A DNA stretch of 64,000 nucleotides from Podospora comata (taxonomy: Eukaryota; Ascomycota; Sordariomycetes; Sordariales; Podosporaceae): NCBI GenBank assembly GCA_017354895.1, contig CP071497.1, positions 2,852,001 to 2,916,000 on the forward strand. Reading direction: 5' to 3'. Shown one piece after another: positions 55,265 through 64,000 of the stretch (its first letter is position 1; every line of letters begins with the position of its first letter). Under the pieces are notes generated by a model. It was given only the letters and a program-made list of their open reading frames with translations, did not search any database and had not been told where the DNA came from. Position numbers and translations under genes: made by a program.

Positions 55265-56053
55265 GACGGGTCATGTAGGCAGGTATCCGCTCACCATGGC
55301 GATCGACTGACACGGCAGATCAAAGTTCCGTGTGAATATGACTGCTGAAGGTTCCATGCAAATATGGCTGTGCATCGCCTCCATGTGGCTCGTTATCACA
55401 TCCAAAAGCAGTTCTACACCACGCGTCGAGGTGAGGTTGATTGAGCATGTTCAGGGAACTCACAGCGCAGGTTCATGTTGTCATTGTAGCATGGAGAGTG
55501 ATCCTGTCGGGGGGCTGCTAGTTCCGAGCAGCCCGAGGCAAATAATACACCGCAGAGAGCGCATAATCCTTCTGGTTTTGGTTTGGTGGGTTCTAGGTTG
55601 TAATGCATGTTGGTTCACGGCTCGGCTGTGTAACGCGAGACGGCTTGACAACATTTCCGGCCACCGAGTGGCTCCAGGTGAAGATGACCTCGGGAAGTTC
55701 GTCCGTGGCAGACATTGCTGAGCGGCTTTGTCATGGTCCAGGCTGCTGAGGCAATAGGGAGCTTTGGGAATATGTGCTGCCCTTGTCAACTTCTTCGTGA
55801 CAGCAGCTCACCAGGAGAGGAAGACCAAGCAAAACGCTAGCCATGATATATGGGGCATGCGGCCGGAATAACTTGTCGGACATCATCGACATTCCCCGCC
55901 AGGAAAAGTGCCCGCCAACAAACCCGTGAATGGCACCCTACAAAGACCCACTCACTGTGCTGCCTATACCATCAGAGAAAAAGGCACCTAGCCTGTCATA
56001 AGAGGACCAAGACCCCGGTTGCTGTTCCTGATTCGCGTATCGACACAACAGCA

Positions 56054-57130
56054 ATGGCCCGTCTTCAGGACCTCCCCGTGGAACTTCTTACAAAGATTGT
56101 CGAGGATTTCTGCTGGTGTCGATCACCTCCGCCTCACGTCGATTGCCATTGTCTGACGATACGGTGCGAAGCCCATATTGGCAGAGAGGAGACTGGCCTC
56201 GAGGCTGATTATGAGACGCTCGCCGCACTCTGCTTGACGTCCAGGCTGTTCAACGATCTCGCCACAAAGCACTTGTACCACTACATCCCGGATTTCGACT
56301 CGGACGCTCAGTGGTGGCTGCTCCTTCAAACACTGGTTACTCGCCGTGACCTTGGCCAACATGTCCGATCACTAGACATAGTGACCCGGGATTATAAAAC
56401 GACACCAGACTACCCAGAAGTCGAAAGATATCTGCAAGACCAGGTGAAAGCCTTGCAAGGTCGGCGGGTAGAGGCTGGCGGAAAACTCTCACCATGGGAA
56501 GAACGGGAATTCAGCACTGGGGCGAGCAACTATCTAATCAGTCTCTTGACATCTTTGTGTCCCAACGTGGAGAGCATTCGCGCCCGGCTCACCGGAGATT
56601 CCTTCGATTTCTGTGGCGCTCAGACGATGTCGATGTTGAAAAAGGTTGCGTTCGAGTGGTACGATACAGAAGGCGGAATCTGTCTTGCTGGTCTCCGAAA
56701 CCTTCTTCAGGCCGCTCCCAGCATTGAGAGCATGATAATCTCACCCTTCAGTCAGGAGGATGACGACAAGCTTGAGTTGACGTTGAATAAACTCACCTAT
56801 TTGGAACTGAGGCACTCCATGGTGGGGGCTGGAGCCTTGGATTCCATCTACAAGTTGTGTCCAAACCTCGAGATATTCAAGTATGAGACCGGGGATGCCT
56901 GCATTGGCTATGAGCAGTTTGCACCCCAGGACCTTCAGCGGGCGACTCTGAACCATGCTCGGAAGCTCAGGATGCTGATGATGAAGGAGGGCCCTGGCAG
57001 GTGGGAAGAATTGTATGACGACCACCTGCATCCGGGCGTGTACGAAGATGCCTTGGTGGAATTGGATGCTGCACTGAAGGCTCGGGGGATTGAGTGCAGG
57101 ATAATGCCGTTGGAGGACGAAAGTGTTTAG
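56054..57130 (+). CDS. F-box protein (tandem pair, first member)
   Basis: A single exon of 358 residues. The F-box is MARLQDLPVELLTKIVEDFC, then LAALCLTSRLFNDLATKHLYHYI. The first block is split by a His/Cys-rich insertion (CRSPPPHVDCHCLTIRCEAH) that the neighbouring paralogue lacks. Downstream are LVTRRDLGQHVRSLDIV, LISLLTSLCPNVESIRA, LRNLLQAAPSIESM, TYLELRHSMVGAGALDSIYKLCPNLEIFKYETG. The protein ends RGIECRIMPLEDESV. The start at 56054 is the ATG immediately before the F-box, although the frame is open to 55850. Degradation target unknown. Confidence 0.8.
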   Translation: MARLQDLPVELLTKIVEDFCWCRSPPPHVDCHCLTIRCEAHIGREETGLEADYETLAALCLTSRLFNDLATKHLYHYIPDFDSDAQWWLLLQTLVTRRDLGQHVRSLDIVTRDYKTTPDYPEVERYLQDQVKALQGRRVEAGGKLSPWEEREFSTGASNYLISLLTSLCPNVESIRARLTGDSFDFCGAQTMSMLKKVAFEWYDTEGGICLAGLRNLLQAAPSIESMIISPFSQEDDDKLELTLNKLTYLELRHSMVGAGALDSIYKLCPNLEIFKYETGDACIGYEQFAPQDLQRATLNHARKLRMLMMKEGPGRWEELYDDHLHPGVYEDALVELDAALKARGIECRIMPLEDESV

Positions 57131-57312
57131 ATACCTCGGTAGGACTAAGATAAAAAGTTTGCCAGGTGTCAACCCACTTCGGCCATGGCTGCGTGGGTGT
57201 TTAGCTTTGGTGGCTTTTGGGGCACATGTCGGTAGCATTCCATGTCCAAAGTGTTCCTGCAACCCCTCACCTTCAATCTCATCCTCCAACCTCCCGTCAG
57301 CCAGCCGCAACA

Positions 57313-58252
57313 ATGGACGGCTTCCTGGATCTCCCTCTCGAGTTTGTTACAATGATCGTTGAGCAGCTTTGCAAGGACAGCAACTTCGACAACCGGTGCA
57401 CCCATGCCCTCGCTTCTGTTTGCCTGACATGCAGACTTCTCAACAACTTTGGCACAAAACACCTATACCACGATCTCGAGTGTATGAAAACTTTTTGGTC
57501 ACTGCTCATCCGGACACTCATCAAACGCCCTGATATTGCACAACATGTTCGCTCCGCCCGGGTACAAGTCCAGTTACCTGTGAACTGCCCGCCCAATGTC
57601 AAAACCTACTTTCAAGAGCGAATTGAAAACGCCCATCCAGGCCGGGAAACAGAGTATATGTTTAAAAAGAGGCCATATCAGTTCGCAGCTGCCATGCTCG
57701 CAAGTCTTTGCCCCAATCTGAAAACCCCTAGAGGCCCAGATGCATCATTGGAGCACGTTCCAGTTTTGTCTTCCCAACACCCTGACGAGACTGAGGAGGG
57801 TTCAATTCTGGCATTGGAGCTTCAACCGGGGCGAATGGGGACCTGGGCGTCTTCTCCTTCTGATTCAAGCAGCACCCAATATTCAAGAAATGTCCCTCTC
57901 CGGGGTGTACGATGACGTGGATGGGGGTCTTGAAGGGCGAGTCGTTGACAAACTTACGCACCCAAATAGATTTCTGGCCAACGTGTTCACCATGGCCCCT
58001 AACCTCCACACTCTAGAGTACACGCCACATTCGGATAATGTGTGTCACGGAAGAAGACACTTTGGGCCGCAGGAATTTCCGGACGTCACACTGAGACATG
58101 TCCCAAACCTCAAACACGTGGTCCTTGAAGACGTTGATGAGAGGGCACGAGCTGCGAAAATCCGGGACGAGAGTTAGTTCGACAACCAGATCAACAATCT
58201 GAAGGTTGGAATGGAGAAGCTGGGCATTGACTTGACGTTGAGTGAGTCTTGA
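57313..58252 (+). pseudogene. F-box protein (tandem pair, second member), frameshifted
   Basis: The first part (57313-57723) matches the upstream F-box gene: MDGFLDLPLEFVTMIVEQLC, LASVCLTCRLLNNFGTKHLYHDL, LIKRPDIAQHVRSARV, MLASLCPNLKT. At a run of four C (about 57724-57727) the homologous reading moves by one base to EAQMHHWSTFQF, LLLIQAAPNIQEMSL, MAPNLHTLEYTPHSDN, continuing to a TAG at 58175. Beyond the TAG the same frame goes on FDNQINNLKVGMEKLGIDL, which matches the end of the paralogue. So there is one frameshift and one nonsense codon. Either the gene is decaying after a tandem duplication or the C-run is a sequence error and the protein is shortened by about 25 residues. Confidence 0.72.
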
Positions 58253-58356
58253 GTCTTGTGTTGGAGATTGGATTGGGGAAAGTCTATTCAGATCTTTGCA
58301 TGTATTTAGATTAGACGTCTTGGTCAATACACACAGCCGTGTCTACACCTCTGTCC

Positions 58357-60076
58357 TCACAAACTCTTCCCCGAAGTCCAAGTGACATCCTTAACGTCCC
58401 CAACCCAGGCATAACTCGGATTCTCAGTGTAGCAATAGTCGACCACGCCCACCGGCTCAGGAATCGTCAGCTCCTCGCCTTCCCCGAGCGGCTCGTCGGT
58501 GTACTCCCTATGCTCGACCTTTTCGCAAACAATGTTGCTGTTGACGGTGGCGGTCGACACTCCCGAGAAGCGGACCCTAAAGCGAACCCAACATAAGCAT
58601 CATGGCCAAAAAGAAAAGGAAAAAAAAACTAAAATAAAAAAAAAAACTCACGGATTCTCGGCATCCAACTCCAAACACTCCCACTCAGCCCTCAAACTCA
58701 ACTCCTTCCTCCCCTCATCCCACCTAAACTGGCATTTGTATGGCCACAACGGCCCCTCGGGCACCTGAGCACCACCATCATACCCCATCTCGCACTCCCA
58801 CCACCCATCCCCGGCAGACTTGCCCTGGTAAACGGGATTAGGGTATCTAAACCCCCTGTTTGTCTGGAGGATAATCTCAAAAGATATCGAGCCGTTGTAG
58901 GTACTGAAATACGAAAACTGCCATTTGGGACTGTAGATCGAGGAGAGGGTGCACGAGTCTTGGGTGGCAGGGACAGGGTCCTCGATGGAGTACGGCTGGA
59001 GGGTGACGACCGTGCCGAGGGTGCCTGTGAGGGAAACGGTCGAGTCGGTCGTGGGGACTGTGCAGAATTTCTTGAGGTGGGTGGGCGAGGAGGGGATGGG
59101 CTCGGTGGTGCATGAGAGGGGGAGGGGGAGGGTTCCGGTGGCGGAGATTTGGAGGCTGTTTTGAAAACATCATTGTTAGCTAACCGAGGTAGGAATAGAA
59201 AAGGGGGGGATAGAAGGGGGGAATACGGCTTAGCTGGGTTGTGATCGTCGCAGAACCAAGTCTGGCTTACGGTCACGCTGTAGGTTGCGGGATCGAACTG
59301 GACTGCGGTGGAGATGCTGTAGCGGCCGATGGTAAAGGATTGGAACTCGGTGCCGGCGCAGAAAATGTTGGTTGCTACGGGGCCCTGGGACATGCAGCTT
59401 GCCTCGTAGCCGTTGGCGAGGTTGGTGAGGATGAAGGTTAGACGCTGCTCTTTGACCGAGGTGATCTCGTCGCCGTCTTGGTCGGCCCAGATGACGTGTG
59501 AGAGGACCCAGCTGGGGTTTTCGGACTTGGCGAGGCACCCGGGGGTGTCGTGGCCGGTGGGGCCTTCGTTGTATCTGGGGGTGAGGGCGACGGGTTGGAG
59601 GAGGGACCCCTTGACGAGGAGGGGGGAGCTGTCTGCTTTGCCGTCGGTGAGGGAGACGGAGGCTGTTCCGGCGGCGGTGAACTTTGTTCTGGGATATATC
59701 CACGTCAGTCCTCTCATCTGTCGGTCAAACATCACCACCACACTCACTCGGGGGTGCGGTCACTGCAAGACCATGTCTGGTTGACCGAAACACTCGCTCT
59801 CGTCCCGGAGATCTGGACCGACGCAACCAGGTCCTCGATCCCTTCCTCCGCCGAGCAATTGCCCCCCTGGCAAATGTACTCAGCTGTCTGGTTCGTCGCC
59901 CTGTTCAAAAGCGAAAACGATGCCCCCCCTTCAGTAGCAGTAAGGTCCTCGACAAACCAACTCGGAATAGTAAACGATCTCGACGTGCACCCCTGAGTAG
60001 AAATCACCGCTTGCGCCGAAGCCAGCGAGACCCCAAGAGCCGCTGCACCAACAAACCAAAGACGAGCCATCGTCAT
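58357..60076 (-). CDS. Secreted protein built from repeated exon-sized modules
   Basis: Four exons (60076-59748, 59688-59227, 59155-58652, 58576-58357) encode about 504 residues. A signal peptide (MTMARLWFVGAAALGVSLASA) is followed by modules that each end in W-X-C: QTWSCSD in exon 1, QTWFCDD in exon 2 and AEWECLE in exon 3. After each intron a similar segment restarts: KFTAAGTASVSL, QISATGTLPLPL, RFSGVSTATV. All three introns (59689-59747, 59156-59226, 58577-58651) are in phase 2 at the same place in the module, so the gene grew by exon duplication. Module sequence otherwise diverges strongly. I do not know the function. A TATA-like motif lies at about 60145-60152. Confidence 0.78.
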
Positions 60077-60144
60077 CACTCCAAGAACAAGACACAATTG
60101 ACGAGACCACCACAATCCATCATCAGACAAAGAACCCGGGATGG

Positions 60145-60152
60145 ATATATAC
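60145..60152 (-). promoter_or_regulatory. TATA-like box of the module-repeat secreted protein gene
   Basis: The sequence GGATATATACCC lies about 70 bases upstream of the ATG at 60076, on the minus strand. Confidence 0.35.
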
Positions 60153-60629
60153 CCTCCCCGACCCCCTATCTTCCCCACCACGAACGTGAGGAGAACCAAC
60201 CCCAAAACCCCGCACGACGGCAATTTATCCCACGAGGTAAAAGGTAGGTACCCACGCATCCAACATTATTATATTTCACAGATAGGACCCCAATCTATTC
60301 CTCTTCCCATACGTGATTGATGAATTGATCAGGCTATTTAACTCGCACCCACACCACCACACCTCTTCCGCTCCATCATGTCCATCATTTGATTTCCCTC
60401 GTGGCCGCCACACCGTAAGTCGAGCGGCATACCGGCACATTCTATATTATCCACGGCCCCCCCTGCCAAGTCCTTCGAGAGCTTCCTTTTGCAAATTGGG
60501 CTTAATATCGCGTTCGGGTCGATAGCCCGGCATTGACGGGAGAGTAAGACGGTGTACCTACTTGGGTGAGTGATATCTTTTTCCCGGTCCTGGCCGTTGA
60601 GCAGGCAGGCAGACAAGGTGCAGGCGTGC

Positions 60630-60856
60630 TCAGTGGAAGTAGGAGTAGAGAGAGAGGATGAAATCAATGAATCTGGCTGTACATTTTTCACTTTGTCAGT
60701 CACCATCGAGTGACCACGGGCGCGCCTTGAATCACAAGAGTGATGAGACTCACCGGTAACCAGTATCATGCCGCTTGCGGCCACGTAAAATGCAGCCAAA
60801 CAAAGTGGCACGATTAGAAGGCAAAAGGTGTGCCATCTCCCGAACAGGAGGTGCAT
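60630..60856 (-). CDS. Possible 49-residue membrane peptide
   Basis: A start at 60856 gives MHLLFGRWHTFCLLIVPLCL, then AAFYVAASGMILVT, one clear hydrophobic helix. A GTGAGT donor at 60753 and a TACAG acceptor ending at 60677, with GACTGAC between as a branch-like site, would join it to ARFIDFILSLYSYFH and a TGA, giving 49 residues in two exons (60856-60754 and 60676-60630). No homologue is known to me. The call rests on splice signals and hydrophobicity only. Confidence 0.3.
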
Positions 60857-61190
60857 TATATGGGGTTTGGTGTAGTTCTTTCTTTGTGCCCGGGGTTATC
60901 AAGGAAGTTTACGTCTGCACAGTGATCTTGTTGGAGTTGAGGAGTCCAGTTCGAAGTGGGTGTCATTTGTTTTTTTTCTTTTGACATTTAAGCCAGTGAA
61001 GAAAACTTTACCGGCTGAGGCGTCGCGAGAGTTCCAAGGCTTGACGGTGGCTCCATGACGGACGGCACTTGACACATTGAGCGTTCAGCATGTGGGAACT
61101 TTCAACTGGTTCAAGATGTCAAACCTTGGCCAAAGAGTAAGAGGGAATGCAATGGTTATTGCTCTGCATACCCAGATTCTCAGGCACCCT

Positions 61191-63774
61191 TTACTTCCCA
61201 TATATTTTCCTCGTTCTCTCATCCCACTCCTCATCGTACCCAGTGTCAGGGTCTTCCTCCATATCTTCGTCCATCCTATCCACCTCGCCCTCCGACCCCG
61301 CCTCATCTGCCTGCTTCTCGGCGTAATGATCAAGAGGAAGATTCTGAAACTCTTCCATGTCGTAAACAGAACCTGGCAACTCAACATCTCTTGGGATTGA
61401 CATGATGCCAAACTTTTGGCACATGCCCCAAGACCCGCTCGTACCATAGAATCCGACAATCTTGTGATTGGCTGGTGGCTCTGTAGAGGCAGATTGTTAG
61501 TTTTCTTTCTCAGCCTCCACGCAGGGGGCAGCCATGAAGCTTACCAAGAACCGTGACCTCATGCAGCTCCAAATCCGCCGCAAAACTCTGAAGATTCAAG
61601 CCACCTCTTGCCTGGCCATTAGACAACCACACTCTCAGGCCTTTTAACACGCCGTGGTTCTTCAGAGCCTTGGATACGGCCACCTTGGTGACTTCAACTC
61701 CAGGTGGGATCGCCATTTTCCTCGCCTGATGTCCTCCCATCTGTGTCGAAGGGGGTAACCTTGGGCCGCATGGCACCTTTGACCCATCCTCGTAATAGAC
61801 ATAGGCACCGTCCAACGCGCACCCGACCCTGACATCAATCATGGTGGCGTTCACAATTGTCCCATACCACTTGGTGCCCTTCCTCTTGCTCCGCCTCTTC
61901 AGCAACACAGTCCACTTCCAATCATGATTCATGCTCCACTGTCCTTTCGAACGTTCCTCCTCCTCGGCGTTCGACCCAACGGCCGTTTTCGTGAAGCGAA
62001 GGTCGGTCCCGGGAATACCAGCATCGATGTACTCAGCCACTCGCAACCTCATCCAAGTCGAGATGTCATGAAACGTAGACTTTTCCCCATTCATACCCAG
62101 CGCCTCGATCCGATCCAACCCGCCAGTCGCCATCCTTTCCTCTTCGCTGACATGAGGGCCCAACCGCTCCGTCAATTCTTGCAGTGAGAATCTCACACTC
62201 TTGAGCGGCTCGCCAGGGTAGGTGAGACCATCGCTGATAGACATGTTTTTGCTGCAAACCCAAACACTGGCAAGCCCAGCATCGCACTTGATCTCAACAT
62301 TTTGAGCAGCGCGGCCGTCCACAGTGTCCTCCACCAAAGGACAAATCTCAGGTGCGCCCTCTGGCAAGGTCACATAGCCCGGTAACTGAAACTCGGGCGC
62401 GCTATTGCGCAGAACAAGCGCGTCCTTGAGTTCAATCCGGTAGTATCCAGTCTGCGAGACGTCTGATCGGACCGGCTTCGGCTCCTTTTCTTCCTCCTCA
62501 CCCGCACAGCGCAACGCGCGCGAGAGAAAATGCTCTGGCCATTGAAAGTAACCCCACCAAGAATGTTTGAATGCCCACCCCAAGTCATGGCTGGTGAGGA
62601 AATCAGGCTTGGTCGCCGAAGGGTTAAACGCCCGGACGATCTCCTTGTAAAACCGTCCCTGGCTCACGGAGCAAGCTTCCCACATGCATATAGGCCGCTC
62701 ACAACGTTCCCTGCTGACTGCGTCCCCGACAGGTGTCGGGTCAAGGAGGCAGTCTGGAATCTCATCCATGAACCGGGGCCACGAGTAGGTCGACTGACTC
62801 CCTGACATGGCCAGCGAGAGGCCTTCTGATTTGTGGATGGAGAAAAGGGCGTCTGGGAGGGTCCTTCCTAGCTTCTCATCAAAGTGCGCGTCCAGAAGCA
62901 GGGCCGCGATGACCGGTTTGTTGTTTGGGTGGAGAGGACCGCCCGAGTTCTTGACCGCTTTGGACATGATTCGGTACAAATCCTTGTGTCGCTGCTCCTG
63001 GCCTGCCTTTGATTTTGCCGCTTCCATCTCAACCTCAACGTCGCGTAGCTGGGAGATCGTCTTCTCGGTGCGGATGACGTGGATTCGGGGAACGGAACCC
63101 ATGACCTGCTGCTTGCCAAAAGACTGCTGCTGGGCGTGCCTGCTGAGGGTGTCGGGGGAATATTCCTCTTCAATTCGAAACGACTGGCGAGGCAGCCCTT
63201 CCCAGTAGATGTTGTCGGCGGCCAAGGCTTGCCACATGTAAGCAGCCACACGTAGCTTGGAAATGGCGGCATCGAGACTCGAGTGAGTGCTGGAAATGTC
63301 GCCAAACTTGGCTGGTGGGCAGTCGATAAGGAGGGGTGAATCTTTTGCTACCAGAATGGCGAGATGAAGAGGCGGTACTTGGAGGAGGGGGGTGTACCGA
63401 AGGGATAGCTAGCTGCTGTGTCAGTGCCAAAACTCATGAGAAACACCAACAATTCAAGATGAACATACCTCAACCGCGTTGGCGGCATCATTCCCCGATG
63501 TCACAGTGATTTTGTTCAGGCCAGGGGAGAGCATAACCAAGGCCTTGAACTGTCCCAACGACAGCGGCCAGCGCTGGTCAGGGAAGCCGGTGTTGCCATG
63601 CTCATCTTCCACATGAACCAAGACAAAACTGCTTTGCTTGGGTTCGACAACAACAAAGTCCCCGCCCATCCCAGAGGTCGGCTCAATGGAGGCCACACAT
63701 TTGCCTGAAAGCAGAAAGCATCGCTGGTGAACCTCCTCCACCTCGTCAATCTCGGCGTTTTCGATCTCAATCAT
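61191..63774 (-). CDS. Putative zinc-metallopeptidase-family protein (PF12044-like) with C-terminal jacalin-like domain
   Basis: Three exons (63774-63469, 63408-61545, 61480-61191) encode 819 residues. The N-terminal part (FLLSGKCVASIEPTSG; RWPLSLGQFKALVMLSPGLN) and the middle (AAYMWQALAADNIYWEGLPRQSFRIEEEY; VMGSVPRIHVIRTEKTISQLRD) follow the fungal family of S. pombe C607.06c and yeast YIL108W. The expected catalytic HEXXH region reads SHDLGWAFKHSWWGYFQW, so the canonical motif is not evident. The last 170 residues, with VGCALDGAYVYYEDGS and KIVGFYGTSGSWGMCQKFGI, resemble a jacalin-type lectin fold that binds sugars. The tail is acidic (EEDPDTGYDEEWDE). There is no signal peptide, so it is probably cytosolic. 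Confidence 0.72.
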
Positions 63775-64000
63775 GGTGACAAGATCACATACAGGCTGTA
63801 GGTAAAGAGGACAATAAAGACGGAGATTTGACAGAGACAAGACGCTGGAGAACACCAAGTGTAATAGTTAACAAAATGTCGGTGACGCGCTCCAGCTTTC
63901 ATGGTGGTGGTATTGTTCCAGGCAGAAGATGGAGCCCTGGGGTGATGCCCCACAGATGCCTGGACACAAGAACCAGGCCCCTGCCTAGCGCACCGATGGT

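Overview
The window is nuclear DNA of a filamentous ascomycete, most likely a sordariomycete (Sordariales-like). The evidence is short introns (54-89 bases) with GT(A/G)NGT donors and CTNAC-like branch sites, a CFEM/Pth11-type receptor, an ENA-type sodium ATPase, a Fot1-like transposon destroyed by repeat-induced point mutation (RIP), intron-bearing nuclear tRNA-Leu and tRNA-Ile genes, and many F-box and secreted-protein genes. Genes lie on both strands as independent units; I see no operon-like order and no convincing secondary-metabolite cluster.

Layout. 1-7.4 kb: a decayed haloacid-dehalogenase-like gene, a small secreted eight-cysteine protein, an EI24/RRT8-like membrane protein and a Zn2Cys6 transcription factor. 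8-13.3 kb: two inverted arrays of a 21-base degenerate repeat lie just upstream of a 1429-residue secreted Ser/Thr/Pro-rich adhesin-like protein. 14-18.1 kb: long dinucleotide repeats, a small Cys/His protein and a CFEM-domain receptor whose fifth intron carries a CT microsatellite. 18.8-22.4 kb: transposon graveyard, with a LINE-type reverse transcriptase remnant followed by a 1.87-kb Fot1-like element whose interior is saturated with RIP. 22.9-34.6 kb: a broken gene, a DUF1857-like protein, an ammonium transporter, an F-box protein, an MFS transporter, a small Leu-rich membrane protein, an ankyrin-type protein and a methyltransferase. 34.8-41.3 kb: an ENA P-type ATPase and three tRNA genes. 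41.3-48.6 kb: a membrane protein of unknown function, a short 2EXR-like protein, a monocarboxylate-type MFS transporter and a CBM1-GH10 xylanase. 48.9-63.8 kb: a methionyl-tRNA synthetase copy with two in-frame stops, an F-box/LRR protein, a tannase/feruloyl esterase, a tandem F-box pair (second member broken), a secreted protein built from repeated exons, and a putative zinc-metallopeptidase-family protein with a jacalin-like tail.

Working together. The content suggests an accessory, environment-facing region: nutrient and ion transport (ammonium, sodium, two MFS carriers), plant-polymer breakdown (GH10 xylanase, tannase/feruloyl esterase), surface sensing (CFEM receptor) and cell-surface proteins, with F-box adaptors that could supply regulated protein turnover. 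Those links are inferred from families, not shown by the sequence. The points most worth following up are the inverted 21-base arrays, the two-stop methionyl-tRNA synthetase copy, the repeat-per-exon secreted protein and the very complete RIP in the transposon. All family names come from recognition of motifs and overall protein pattern; no database search was run.
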